From Planctomicrobium piriforme (GTDB lineage: Bacteria > Planctomycetota > Planctomycetia > Planctomycetales > Planctomycetaceae): 64,000 nt of DNA. The translations under genes and the position numbers were made by a program. The DNA is taken from contig NZ_FOQD01000006.1 of the NCBI RefSeq assembly GCF_900113665.1, positions 62,001-126,000 of the forward strand. The letters are read 5' to 3'. The notes beneath the pieces are model-generated. The model saw only the letters and a program-made list of their open reading frames with translations, was not told the origin of the DNA and searched no databases. The first letter of the stretch is position 1; every line of letters starts with the position of its first letter. Of the stretch, positions 15,299 to 24,023 are shown piece after piece.

Positions 15299-16266
15299 CG
15301 CGCCTCCTGCAACTGTTGTTGACGACGCGCCAGAAGGTGCAGGCAGGCCATGCGTACAAAAAGTCCGTTGGAGACTTGCTGGAGAATCTGGGAATTCGGG
15401 CCGTCCGCCACATCCGGCGTGATTTCGACGCCGCGATTGATCGGGCCAGGGGCGAGGATCAGCACATTCGGTTTCGCACGGCGGAGACGGTCGCCGTTCA
15501 TCCCGAACAGGTGTGCATACTCTGCAATCGAGGGGAAGAATGCCCCCCGTTGCCGTTCGAACTGCACTCGCAGCAAGTTGATCGCGTCCGACTCCTGCAG
15601 TACGTCGTCGAAGCGATGAGCCACAGTGACGCCTAACCGTTCGACGCCCGGCGGAATGAGCGTCGCCGGCCCGCAGACGATGACCTTCGCTCCCAGCTTG
15701 GTCAGTGCCCAGATGTTGGATCTGGCGACACGGCTGTGCTTGATGTCCCCCACCAGCGTGACCGTCTTCCCTTCAAAAGAGCCGAGTTTTTCCCGCATCG
15801 TAAAGGCGTCGAGCAGACCCTGCGTCGGGTGCTCGTGCGTGCCGTCGCCGGCGTTCAGGATGCCGCATTTCACATGGCGAGACAGCATCTCGGGGGCGCC
15901 AGGCGAACTGTGCCGGATCACCACCAGGTCGACCCCCATCGCTTCAATCGTCAGGGCGGTATCGATGAAGGTTTCCCCCTTCGACACGCTGCTCCCCGAG
16001 GCGGTGAAGTCGACCGTATCGGCCCCCAGGCGCTTCGCGGCGAGACTGAAGCTGGTCCGGGTTCTGGTCGACGGCTCGAAGAACAAGTTCGCGACGACCA
16101 CGCCGCGAAGATGGTCGAGCTTCACTCGCGACTGCTGCAATTTCTTGAATTCAGCAGCATGATCGAGAATGAGTTCGATCTCGTCCCGCTGCAGGTCTTG
16201 CAGTCCCAGCAGGTGGCGACGCTGCCAGCGTTCGATCGTCAGCGGTTCTGAATTGGTGGCGGCCAT
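15295..16266 (-). CDS. pyrB: Aspartate carbamoyltransferase catalytic subunit
   Basis: The 323-aa protein has the carbamoyl-phosphate loop FFEPSTRTRTSF, the SVSKGET loop, VVIRHSSPGAPEML, the HPTQ signature in THEHPTQGLLDAFT and LVGDIKHSRVARSN in the aspartate domain, with all active-site residues present. It makes carbamoyl-aspartate, the first committed step of pyrimidine synthesis, in the cytoplasm. An N-terminal extension of about 15 residues fits class A enzymes that assemble with PyrC-prime. It is the first gene of a minus-strand operon and overlaps the dihydroorotase-like gene by four bases (ATGA). Confidence 0.96.
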   Translation of the reverse strand: MAATNSEPLTIERWQRRHLLGLQDLQRDEIELILDHAAEFKKLQQSRVKLDHLRGVVVANLFFEPSTRTRTSFSLAAKRLGADTVDFTASGSSVSKGETFIDTALTIEAMGVDLVVIRHSSPGAPEMLSRHVKCGILNAGDGTHEHPTQGLLDAFTMREKLGSFEGKTVTLVGDIKHSRVARSNIWALTKLGAKVIVCGPATLIPPGVERLGVTVAHRFDDVLQESDAINLLRVQFERQRGAFFPSIAEYAHLFGMNGDRLRRAKPNVLILAPGPINRGVEITPDVADGPNSQILQQVSNGLFVRMACLHLLARRQQQLQEAR

Positions 16267-16445
16267 GCGCGCAGTGTGTCCCTCGGCAGCAGCAAGTGGA
16301 TTTCGGCCATCCTACCGCGAGCGGGGTGGACCGTCGAGTGTTGAGTTTCCGGCAGGAACCCTGATCTGGTTTGTGATCTCTGTCGCGTGGAGGGTACAGT
16401 GAATCAGTTCATCCGCGCCGCTGTTCCCGGTTGGAGATGCTCCCG

Positions 16446-17321
16446 ATGCGTCGCATGCTGCTCGTATCCGGCCTGTTGTGCCTGCTGACCTTGTCCAGTT
16501 TTGTTGTGACCGCCCTTGCGCAGCTGGTCCCCGGCCAGGCATTCTCCCAAGCCATCCGCAAGGCCGCCCGGAAGACAATGCAATTCAATGTCGACCGCAA
16601 CGGCGTGCCGGACTGGGAGGCCGACAAGGAATTTCCCACGGACGTCTTCACGTTCGTCCGCATTCAATACAACCCGCAAGGGGGTTCTCGCGGCACCTGG
16701 CAGACCGACTGGCCCGACAGCGATCTGAACTTTTCGTTCCGACTCCAGCAGTTGACGTCGCTGAAGGTGAACCCCAACCCCATCGTGCTCGAGCTGACCG
16801 ATCCGCAACTCTTCAATTACCCCTTCATCTACTTTTGCGAACCAGGCGGCGGCTACGGCGGTCGGGGTGCTGGCCTGAATTTCAGCCAGGAAGAGGCGGA
16901 AACCCTGCGTCGCTATCTCGAACAGGGGGGCTTCGCCATGTTCGACGACTTCTGGGGAGAAGCAGAATGGGACGAGTACTACGAAGCGATGAAACGGGTC
17001 TTCCCTGACCGCGAGCCACAGGAACTCCCTCTCGACCACCCCATTTTTCACAGCGTCTACGACCTGAAAGAGAAACCACAGGTTCCCTCCATTTCCTTCG
17101 CGCAACGAGGCCTGTCATACGAGAGGCCGGACGCAAAGGATGTTCATTATCGAGGCTGGTTCGACGACGACGGCCGCCTGATGGCGATCGCCTGTCATAA
17201 TACGGACTTAGGGGATGGCTGGGAGCGGGAAGGTGAAGACGAGAACTTCTTTCACGAGTATTCGGAGAAGCGAGCCTACCCGATGGGGATCAACATCATT
17301 TTCTATGTGATGACCCACTAA
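16446..17321 (+). CDS. DUF4159-family secreted protein
   Basis: The 291-aa protein has a signal peptide (RRMLLVSGLLCLLTLSSFVVTALAQ) and then a DUF4159 domain: FTFVRIQYNP near the start, ELTDPQLFNYPFIYFCEPGG, LNFSQEEAETLRRYLEQGGFAMFDDFWGE and PLDHPIFHSVYDL, ending with RAYPMGINIIFYVMTH. The fold resembles class I glutamine-amidotransferase-like domains, but no catalytic triad is obvious. In planctomycetes such genes often neighbour MoxR/DUF58 aerotolerance-type clusters; none is seen here. The ATG at 16446 is favoured by TTGGAG at the right distance; the ATG at 16437 is inside that site. A strong terminator follows. The role is unknown. Confidence 0.85.
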   Translation: MRRMLLVSGLLCLLTLSSFVVTALAQLVPGQAFSQAIRKAARKTMQFNVDRNGVPDWEADKEFPTDVFTFVRIQYNPQGGSRGTWQTDWPDSDLNFSFRLQQLTSLKVNPNPIVLELTDPQLFNYPFIYFCEPGGGYGGRGAGLNFSQEEAETLRRYLEQGGFAMFDDFWGEAEWDEYYEAMKRVFPDREPQELPLDHPIFHSVYDLKEKPQVPSISFAQRGLSYERPDAKDVHYRGWFDDDGRLMAIACHNTDLGDGWEREGEDENFFHEYSEKRAYPMGINIIFYVMTH

Positions 17322-17347
17322 GCCTGCCGCAAAAGAATGCACACCTC

Positions 17348-17380
17348 AAATGGATGCCTTATCTCAAGGCATCCATTTTT
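17348..17380 (+). terminator. Rho-independent terminator after the DUF4159 gene
   Basis: A 13-bp stem (AAATGGATGCCTT paired with AAGGCATCCATTT), loop ATCTC, followed by a run of T. It lies 27 nt after the stop codon at 17321 and separates that gene from the downstream regulator. Confidence 0.9.
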
Positions 17381-17500
17381 GTTGATCCGATTCGTATCGG
17401 CGATTCTGACTTTCTCGACAGGTCCAGACTTCCCAAGGGACGCGAGAGTGCCTATAGTGAGGGCACACAATGCACTGTTCTGCCGCAGACATCGCGTCCC

Positions 17501-18556
17501 ATGGCATTTCAAAAGTCGACTGATCCGGATTCTCCCCCATTTGAAGGGTTCATTGGGTCCAGCAGCGCAATGCGCGAGCTGTTTCGACACATTCGCAAGA
17601 TCGCGAACAGCTCGGCAACCGTACTCCTTCTCGGAGAAACCGGTTCCGGCAAGGAACTGGTCGCCAGAGCGGTTCACGAACTCAGTCCCCGGGCGACCGG
17701 CCCATTTGTCCGAGTCAACTGCGGCGCACTGAGCGAAAGCCTGCTCGAAAGCGAACTCTTCGGGCACGTCAAAGGGGCGTTCACTAACGCCATCGAAAAC
17801 CGCACCGGCCGCTTTGAAGCCGGTCACGGCGGGACGATTTTTCTCGACGAGATCAACTCCGTCAGCCACACGCTGCAGGTGAAACTGCTCCGAGTGCTGC
17901 AGGAGCATCAGTTCGAACGGGTGGGGGACACCAAGACGATCAGCGTCGACTGCCGGATCATCGCGGCCACAAACCGCGATCTCGCGGAGATGGTCGAAGA
18001 CTCGTCATTCCGGGAAGACCTTTACTACCGCTTGAACGTGCTGCCGATTTACGTTCCGCCGCTGCGGGAGCGTCGCGAAGACATTCCAGAACTGGTCACC
18101 TTTTTCGCCGGCCGTTACGCCATCCAGAACCGCAAACCAGTGCTGTCAGTGACGACCGAAGCTATGGCTTACTTCAAGTCGTACCTGTGGCCTGGCAACG
18201 TCCGCGAACTGCAGAACTACATCGAACGGGCGATCGTGCTGGCCGACGGCAACGAACTGACCCCCAGCCTGTTGCCCACGCACGTCCGCGGAGAAGCACC
18301 GGTGCGGCTCGGCCGGGTGGAGCGGAGCGAACTGCAGTCGCTGTGCACCGAGCTGGTCGCCAGAGGACTGAGCGAAGTGGCCGAGGACGGCAAGTGCCAC
18401 GAAGGAGTGATGGGCCTGGTCGAAAAGGAACTCATTTTGCAGGTCTTGCGAAGCTGTCAGGGAACGCAGACCAAGGCCGCGACCAAGCTGGGCATCAACC
18501 GCAACACGCTGCATAAGAAGATCGAGGACTTCAAACTCGAAAGTGAAGCACTATAG
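17501..18556 (+). CDS. Sigma-54-type AAA+ activator without receiver domain, GAFTNA variant
   Basis: The 351-aa protein consists of a short N-terminus (about 15 residues), an AAA+ domain and a Fis-type HTH. Walker A is GETGSGKE (residues 45-52), Walker B is GGTIFLDEI and the arginine finger region is FREDLYYRLNVLPI. The loop that contacts sigma-54 reads GAFTNA at residues 92-97 instead of GAFTGA. The C-terminus holds TQTKAATKLGINRNTLHKKIEDF, a clear DNA-binding helix-turn-helix. No receiver, GAF or PAS domain is present, so activity must be set by level or partner. The ATG at 17501 is used because upstream residues show no domain and overlap the terminator area. The targets are unknown. Confidence 0.9.
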   Translation: MAFQKSTDPDSPPFEGFIGSSSAMRELFRHIRKIANSSATVLLLGETGSGKELVARAVHELSPRATGPFVRVNCGALSESLLESELFGHVKGAFTNAIENRTGRFEAGHGGTIFLDEINSVSHTLQVKLLRVLQEHQFERVGDTKTISVDCRIIAATNRDLAEMVEDSSFREDLYYRLNVLPIYVPPLRERREDIPELVTFFAGRYAIQNRKPVLSVTTEAMAYFKSYLWPGNVRELQNYIERAIVLADGNELTPSLLPTHVRGEAPVRLGRVERSELQSLCTELVARGLSEVAEDGKCHEGVMGLVEKELILQVLRSCQGTQTKAATKLGINRNTLHKKIEDFKLESEAL

Positions 18557-18630
18557 TTGCCCTGGATGTTCTGAGGTTCGTGTTCTCTCGAAATCCGAAG
18601 CACGAAATCTCAACTCCGAAACGAATTCCC
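18557..18630. repeat. Intergenic repeat of the TTCGTG...CGAAATCCGAAGCACGAAATCTC type
   Basis: GGTTCGTGTTCTCTCGAAAT followed by CCGAAGCACGAAATCTCAAC and CCGAAACGAATTC resembles the short AT-rich repeat seen at 9775 and 12909. It fills the space between the convergent activator and folC genes. No U-tract terminator is seen. Confidence 0.45.
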
Positions 18631-20094
18631 TCAGTTGCGAGGCTGCAACTGACGCAAGCCGTCGGCCAGTAGATGCTTGGCTTCGGCCGCGAGGAAGAAC
18701 GAGCCGGTGATGCAGAAGAGGTCGCCGTCCGCGACGGTCGCTGCCGCGGTTTCCAGGGCATCGCGGGGGTTGGCGAACATCCGCCACGGCTTTGTCAGCA
18801 CCTGTGGAGCGAGGGCCTCGAGTTCATCGAGCGTCACTGCGCGCGGGTTATTCGAATACCGCGTCAGCCAGATCTCGTCGAAGTGCCGAGTCAGGATGCT
18901 TAACAAGACATCCACTTCCTTGTCGCGGGACGTCGCGAACAACACCGTCTTGCGACGCACCGAAAGTCCCCCCAGCGTCTGACAAAGTGCTTCGATCGAA
19001 GCCGCGTTGTGACCGGCGTCGACAATCGTGAGCGGCTGGCGATCCACCACTTCCACTCTCAACGGGCATTGCGCCGCAAGCAATCCCGCTCGAATTTGTG
19101 CTTCGGAAATCTGAAAACCTCGCTCGCCGAGCAAGAGAGCCATCGTCACCGCGACCGCTGCATTGCGAGTCTGGTGTTCCCCAGACATGCTGAGGGAAAG
19201 ATCCCGGAAGTGTCGGCCGAGAACATCGAGGTCAATCTGATAACAGGCGGGCTCGGCGGTCGATTCCACCGCCCGCTCCGCGTGTAGCTGGATCTCGTGG
19301 CCGAGCCGCAACAGCGGAGCGGATTGTGAGTGCGCAATCTCTGAAATGGCCTGAGCCGGACCTGCAGCGGTGACGCCCGTGACGACCGGCACGCAGCGCT
19401 TGATGATCCCGGCCTTTTCACGAGCGATCGCTTCGAGGGTGTCGCCGAGGAGTCGGGTATGGTCGCGACTGATGCTGGTAATGGCGGTGACCAGCGGGGA
19501 GCAGACGTTGGTCGAATCGAGCCGACCGCCAAGACCGACTTCCATCACCGCCAGGTCGACCTTTTGTTCCACAAAATGGAGCCAACTAAGGGCGGTGGCG
19601 AGTTCGAAGAAGGTCGGCCCCTGTGCGAGATAACGTTGATCCAGGCGTTCGACCACCGGCCGGAGTCGATCGACCAGGGCGATTACCTGTTGCGGAGTCG
19701 CGATCTGGCTGTTGACGGTGAAGCGCTCTTCAAAGTGATCGACATGCGGTGAGGTGAACAGGCCGACGCGGTACCCGGCCGCTTCAACAATGCGGGCAAC
19801 CATCGTGGCTGTGGAGCCCTTCCCCTTCGAGCCGGCGATGTGAACAGTCCGCACCGCGAGTTGGGGATTCCCCAGCTCGGCCAGCAATTCTTCCATCCGG
19901 GCGAGTTTGAAATCCTGCAAGGAGCCGGCGGCGTCAGGCGTTCGCTCGTAGTTCAGCCGCGCATAGAGGAAGTCGACCGCCTGTTGATAGCAGTCCAGGC
20001 CGGCCGGAGAGGTCGCGGTGACAGAAGATGTCCCAGGTGTGGTCAACGGCCGATCTGCGCTCGAAAAAGAATTCACTGCAACCTGTGGCTGCAC
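18631..20094 (-). CDS. folC: Bifunctional folylpolyglutamate synthase/dihydrofolate synthase
   Basis: The 487-aa protein belongs to the Mur-ligase superfamily: ATP loop HIAGSKGKGSTATMVARI, FTSPHVDHFEERF, AVMEVGLGGRLDSTNVCSP, TSISRDHTRLLGDTLEAIAREKAGIIK and VDAGHNAASIEALCQTL near the C-terminal domain. FolC adds glutamate to dihydropteroate or tetrahydrofolate in the cytoplasm. The N-terminus is uncertain: the frame opens at the GTG at 20094 and has about 30 residues of low-complexity sequence before the conserved LDCYQQAVDFLYARLNYERTP; no ATG and no strong ribosome site is available upstream of the domain. Confidence 0.92.
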   Translation of the reverse strand: MQPQVAVNSFSSADRPLTTPGTSSVTATSPAGLDCYQQAVDFLYARLNYERTPDAAGSLQDFKLARMEELLAELGNPQLAVRTVHIAGSKGKGSTATMVARIVEAAGYRVGLFTSPHVDHFEERFTVNSQIATPQQVIALVDRLRPVVERLDQRYLAQGPTFFELATALSWLHFVEQKVDLAVMEVGLGGRLDSTNVCSPLVTAITSISRDHTRLLGDTLEAIAREKAGIIKRCVPVVTGVTAAGPAQAISEIAHSQSAPLLRLGHEIQLHAERAVESTAEPACYQIDLDVLGRHFRDLSLSMSGEHQTRNAAVAVTMALLLGERGFQISEAQIRAGLLAAQCPLRVEVVDRQPLTIVDAGHNAASIEALCQTLGGLSVRRKTVLFATSRDKEVDVLLSILTRHFDEIWLTRYSNNPRAVTLDELEALAPQVLTKPWRMFANPRDALETAAATVADGDLFCITGSFFLAAEAKHLLADGLRQLQPRN

Positions 20095-20199
20095 GATAAC
20101 GTGTTCTGCGAAGTCGACAAGATTGTATGCCGTTAGGCCGAAATGAGTTGATTCCCGGTCGCGGTCTTATTCCTTCAAGCATTTCTGGGTGTTTTACAG

Positions 20200-20219
20200 A
20201 ATTACGGAATTTCGTAATT
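20200..20219. promoter_or_regulatory. Inverted-repeat operator AATTACG-N6-CGTAATT
   Basis: Seven-base perfect arms around GAATTT. It ends inside the -35 hexamer of the promoter that drives the XRE-ImmA gene, the expected place for autorepression by the XRE domain encoded just downstream. Confidence 0.7.
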
Positions 20220-20245
20220 GACCACAGAACGCCTGTAGGTATATT
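20218..20245 (+). promoter_or_regulatory. Sigma-70-like promoter TTGACC-16-TATATT
   Basis: The -35 box is at 20218-20223 and the -10 box at 20240-20245, with a 16-nt spacer. It is about 40 nt before the ATG of the XRE-ImmA gene and overlaps the palindrome, so it is probably self-regulated. Confidence 0.7.
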
Positions 20246-20287
20246 GATGTGAAAACAACCTGTTGCAGAAAAGGATGACTGAATCGT

Positions 20288-21394
20288 ATGTCCGATAAGC
20301 CGCAATCACCTGGCGAGAGGATTCGGCAACTGCTGAAGGACCGGGAATGGACTCAAGCAGAACTAGGTGCGGTTCTCGGGCTTCCGGGGTCACGAGTCAC
20401 GGAACTCGTGCAGAACAAGAAAGTGATCGACCCGGAGTTGGCAATCAAACTGTCAGAGGCATTCATCTCAACCACTCCGCGCGAATGGATGGAACTGGAT
20501 GCCGAATACCGCCTGTCGCTTGTGTCTAAGGGCGATGGCGCAGTGCGCAGACGAGCGTCGATGTTGGAACTTGCTCCGGTGCGAGAAATGGAAAGCCGGG
20601 GGTGGATCCAAAAAACGTCCACGCCAGAAGAGCTGGAAGTTGAATTGCGTCGATTTTTCGACACTGACACGCTCGATCCGCCACCTTCGCTTTTTGCTGC
20701 AACCCGCAAGACGGACTCGATTGACGATCTGACTCCGATACAGAGGGCATGGTGCTTCCAAGTCCGACGAATCGCGAAAAACCAACTTGTGACACCTTAC
20801 TCTGAAGATCGTATGCCGGAATGCATTAAGGCACTTCGCAAACTGGCTGCATTTCCCCAAGAAGCCCGCAAGGTATCGAACGTACTTTCTGAATATGGAA
20901 TACGGTTTGTGATCGTTGCGCCGATTGCTTCATGCAAGATTGACGGCGTGGCGATGTGGCTGGACGACACGTCTCCGGTAATTGGCATGTCGGTTCGATT
21001 TGATCGAATTGATTCGTTCTGGTTCACCTTGTTTCACGAGCTTTCGCACATTCAGCATAGGGATGCCCTCTCTGTCGATGACAATCTTGTAGGCGCAGAG
21101 GCATTCGCAATAGAGCGACCAGCGATAGAACAACGCGCCAACAAGGAAGCGTCAAAAATGCTAATCGAGACCGAGGTTCTGGACTCGTTCATCAAAAGGG
21201 TAAGTCCACTTTATTCCAAAGATCGGATCAACCAGTTTGCACGCAAGGTTCAAATCCATCCCGGTATCGTTGTCGGGCAACTTCAGCATCGCGCAGAAAT
21301 TGGATTTCACGCCAACAAAGAGATGTTGGTGAAAGTTCGCGACATTGTCGTCGCAACCTCAGTGACGGACGGCTGGGGACAAATCATCGGGTAG
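20288..21394 (+). CDS. XRE regulator fused to ImmA/IrrE metallopeptidase
   Basis: Of 368 residues, 1-70 are an XRE helix-turn-helix (GERIRQLLKDREWTQAELGAVLGLPGSRVTEL, then a HigA-like tail IDPELAIKLSEAFISTTPREW). From about 225 an ImmA/IrrE zinc peptidase domain follows: FWFTLFHELSHIQHRD has the HExxH motif, and a Glu-rich continuation (FAIERPAIEQRANKEASKML) supplies the third ligand. HTH plus ImmA proteins act as antitoxin-like or stress-switch regulators that bind DNA and cleave a partner. The upstream promoter overlaps an inverted repeat, consistent with autorepression. The next gene starts 25 nt downstream and is probably its partner. The cognate toxin is not recognisable by family. Confidence 0.88.
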   Translation: MSDKPQSPGERIRQLLKDREWTQAELGAVLGLPGSRVTELVQNKKVIDPELAIKLSEAFISTTPREWMELDAEYRLSLVSKGDGAVRRRASMLELAPVREMESRGWIQKTSTPEELEVELRRFFDTDTLDPPPSLFAATRKTDSIDDLTPIQRAWCFQVRRIAKNQLVTPYSEDRMPECIKALRKLAAFPQEARKVSNVLSEYGIRFVIVAPIASCKIDGVAMWLDDTSPVIGMSVRFDRIDSFWFTLFHELSHIQHRDALSVDDNLVGAEAFAIERPAIEQRANKEASKMLIETEVLDSFIKRVSPLYSKDRINQFARKVQIHPGIVVGQLQHRAEIGFHANKEMLVKVRDIVVATSVTDGWGQIIG

Positions 21395-21419
21395 GAAGCC
21401 AGATCGCTTAGGAGGAACG

Positions 21420-21905
21420 ATGACGAAGACGCGGGAGATACAGGACATCTACCACGAATGGGAGCAATTGCACCCGGGACACGACCTCGATATGCGTGTG
21501 GTTGCTCAATGGGCAATTGCTACTGGTAAATGGGAGCCACCACAATACGACCCGCTGAAAGCCTGCGCGAGAGAGCTGTCCCGCGCAGCGCGAGCAGAAT
21601 ATTACACTGATCCGCAGGGACGCGAGGTTCGCAGAAAACAATCATACGTTTACACGGAGGATTCCGGACAGAAACGGTGGAGGTTCGCTGATATTATCAC
21701 AGGAACACCAGAAAAAATTCAGATGTCCTTGCAACACCGCCGCCGATCCGCTCTCGGGGATATCATCCAGCTAAATTTGGACCGCCGGTCGTACAACGAC
21801 AACAATCCTTACGGTGCGGAAATTCAAATGAGCTTCAATTTCGACGAGGATTTAGAGGAACTCGAACATCCAACAGAATACCCGGACGCGCCGGAAGAAG
21901 GGTAA
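21420..21905 (+). CDS. Unknown 161-aa protein in operon with XRE-ImmA
   Basis: The ATG at 21420 has AGGAGGAA six bases upstream, the best ribosome site in this region, so translation is likely strong. The sequence is hydrophilic with an N-terminal MTKTREIQDIYHEWEQLHPGHDLDMRVV, a basic centre (KACARELSRAARAEYY, EVRRKQSY) and an acidic C-terminus (FDEDLEELEHPTE). It has no membrane span or signal peptide, and no known domain is recognised. Because it directly follows an ImmA/IrrE regulator, it may be the protease substrate, a toxin or an antitoxin of a type II-like module. Function is open. Confidence 0.75.
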   Translation: MTKTREIQDIYHEWEQLHPGHDLDMRVVAQWAIATGKWEPPQYDPLKACARELSRAARAEYYTDPQGREVRRKQSYVYTEDSGQKRWRFADIITGTPEKIQMSLQHRRRSALGDIIQLNLDRRSYNDNNPYGAEIQMSFNFDEDLEELEHPTEYPDAPEEG

Positions 21906-21910
21906 ATCAC

Positions 21911-22039
21911 TTATTCTTCCCCGGGCATCGGCTGCTTTCTTGGCCGACAGCTTCGCAGCGCGGGCTTTGCCTCCATCATTCCCCCGAGCCGACCCAGTTC
22001 GACGGCTGCGGGGTTCTTTGTTTTTGGTGTCAGCAGCAT
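21911..22039 (-). pseudogene. Frameshifted remnant of a small GGKARAAKLS-type protein
   Basis: Reading the minus strand, one frame gives MLLTPKTKNPAAVELGRLGG and, after a one-base shift at about 21980, the other gives GGKARAAKLSAKKAADARG. Together they reproduce the well-known bacterial pattern NPxAVxLGRxGGxKGGKARAAKLS, but no single frame holds it. Adjacent DNA shows no promoter. This looks like a decayed copy of a small DNA-associated or HTH-linked protein next to the ImmA/IrrE operon. Confidence 0.6.
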
Positions 22040-22194
22040 GGCATTTGTGGCTAGCCAGTCGTTTGCGGGAAAGCGGCTTGAGTGCGTTTGCGGCAGGCTG
22101 GTATCGTCGCCGGATTGACAATTCTGGAGAGTCCGCCCTGATTATGGACGCGAGACACTGGCGGGCGGTTCGCGATGGATCGGAATGAGTGGGC

Positions 22195-24003
22195 ATGCTG
22201 CTTTCCCTACGGCGACAATTCCTCTGGCCTGCGCTGCTGTGCCTGCAGTTGGCGGTCGTGTGGCTGTGGACACAGGGAACCTGGCCGGACGTATTGATCG
22301 ATTTCGGACGGGAATGGGATGTCCCGTTACGGCTGGCGCAAGGTGAAGTGCTGTATCGGGACATCGCGTATTTCAATGGGCCGGCTTCGCCGCAATGGAA
22401 TGCGCTGCTGTTTCGGCTCTTTGATTCGACGCTGCGGACGCTAGTCTGGAGCAACACGCTACTGCTCGGCCTGCTTCTGGGGCTGCTTTATTTCTTATTG
22501 AAGCGAATCACCGATCCGGTCGCGGCGTTCGTTGGTGTTTCCGCAGTCATCTGGCTGTGTGCCTGCACGCAGTACTTGGAGGTGGGCAACGCGAACTGGA
22601 TCTGCCCCTACAGTCACGAAGTCACGCATGGCCTGCTGTTGAGCTTGTGTGCGATCGCGGCCGCGGATGCATATCGCAGAACGGAGCGGAAGCGATGGCT
22701 CATTGGGGCAGGGGTGCTGTGCGGACTGGTGGTGTTGACGAAGTGTGAAGTCGCCCTGGCCGGGCTGGCGGGAGTGCTGGTGCTGCTCTGTCCGCTGGTT
22801 GTTCAACAGTTCCGCAGCTCAAACCGTGTGGGAAGCACGACCATGCTGCTCGTCGGTTTTTCGTTCCTGATGCCCCTGACTGTCGCCGTTGCCGGGTATG
22901 CGACAGTGATGCCGCTGCAAGACGCGATCGTCTCGGTGTTCGGCAGTTGGGTGCATGCGATGCAGGGGACGGTCACCCGCAGCCCGTTCTATCTGGCGGT
23001 GCTGGGAATCGACAATGTCCCCCTCTCGCTGCGTCAATTGCTGGGGTGGAGTGCGGTCTATGCACTGGCCCTCGGGATGCCTGTGTTTCTCAGTCGCCGC
23101 AGGCAGATGTCCGGGACTCGAAAACTGCTGATCTGCAGCGCAGTCGTGGTCATTGGTTTCTACCTGCTACAAAGTTGGGTGCCGCTGGATTTCTATTCTT
23201 CCCCGCGGCCCTGGCCGGTGTTGTTGCTGTTGATTGGCGGCGGGCTGCTGCTGAACTGGAAACAGTTCGCCGGCACAGGCCAGCAGGATGTTGCCTGGCT
23301 GACGCTGTCGCTTGTCGTCTGGGCAGGCTTGCTGTTGCTGAAGCTGGGCCTGTTTTGCCGCTTGCTGCAATACGGCTTTGCACTGGCGGCGCCGGCGCTG
23401 GCGCTTCTTACCGCGCTGAGCTGGCACTGGTTTCCGCGATGGAATGTCGGAGGAGCAGGGGATGCCGCACTCCGCCGCGGGGCAATCCTGTTTTTGCTGT
23501 TATTGATCGCGGTTCCGCATCTCGGACAGGCGGCGCGGATGCGTTCGCGACATACGGTGCCCGTCGGAAAGGGGCCCAACCAGTTTCTCGCGGATGAACG
23601 GGGACGAACGGTCAACACCATTCTCGCGACGCTGTCGGACTCGCTTCAACCTGCCGACAGCTTGCTCTGCCTGCCGGAAGGGGTGATGATCAATGTTCTT
23701 TCCCGGCATCCTGTGCCGGGCCGGTTTCTCAACTTTGTGCCTGTCGATCTCAAGCTGTTTGGCGAACAAGCCATGCTCGAAGATCTGCGACGGGCTCCGC
23801 CGGACTGGATCGTGCTGCTGCAACGAGATACGAGCGAGTATCGCTTCGCGACCTTTGGCGTCGATTACGCCATGTCGCTGGGGGACTGGGTGCAGGCGGC
23901 GTATGAACCGGTGGGAGAGGATCTGGGTCTGATCGTCACCAGAGAGCAGGGGTTTCGACTGTTCCGCAGAAGGGCCGTTCCGCTCCCCATCAATTCCAAC
24001 TGA
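22195..24003 (+). CDS. Multi-span membrane protein, GT-C glycosyltransferase-like
   Basis: The 602-aa protein has about 11 membrane helices. Typical GT-C features are the short luminal loop GREWDVPLRLAQGEVLYRDIAYFNGPASPQWNALLF between the first helices, with acidic residues suited to metal or lipid-phosphate binding, and a C-terminal soluble domain from about residue 460 (LADERGRTVNTILATLSDSLQ to EQGFRLFRRRA). Such proteins transfer mannose or other sugars from polyprenyl phosphate in the membrane; the acceptor is unknown. The ATG at 22195 has GGA ten bases upstream; the GTG at 22189 would add two residues. There is no obvious partner gene, since MOSC begins 20 nt downstream. Confidence 0.78.
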   Translation: MLLSLRRQFLWPALLCLQLAVVWLWTQGTWPDVLIDFGREWDVPLRLAQGEVLYRDIAYFNGPASPQWNALLFRLFDSTLRTLVWSNTLLLGLLLGLLYFLLKRITDPVAAFVGVSAVIWLCACTQYLEVGNANWICPYSHEVTHGLLLSLCAIAAADAYRRTERKRWLIGAGVLCGLVVLTKCEVALAGLAGVLVLLCPLVVQQFRSSNRVGSTTMLLVGFSFLMPLTVAVAGYATVMPLQDAIVSVFGSWVHAMQGTVTRSPFYLAVLGIDNVPLSLRQLLGWSAVYALALGMPVFLSRRRQMSGTRKLLICSAVVVIGFYLLQSWVPLDFYSSPRPWPVLLLLIGGGLLLNWKQFAGTGQQDVAWLTLSLVVWAGLLLLKLGLFCRLLQYGFALAAPALALLTALSWHWFPRWNVGGAGDAALRRGAILFLLLLIAVPHLGQAARMRSRHTVPVGKGPNQFLADERGRTVNTILATLSDSLQPADSLLCLPEGVMINVLSRHPVPGRFLNFVPVDLKLFGEQAMLEDLRRAPPDWIVLLQRDTSEYRFATFGVDYAMSLGDWVQAAYEPVGEDLGLIVTREQGFRLFRRRAVPLPINSN

Positions 24004-24023
24004 CGAGATCGTGGAGATCCCCA

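Noticed and set aside
21852..22457. 201-codon minus-strand frame covering 22 kb region
   Set aside because: Only its last third, together with another frame, resembles a known protein; the rest overlaps the GT-C gene in antisense. Kept only as a remnant.
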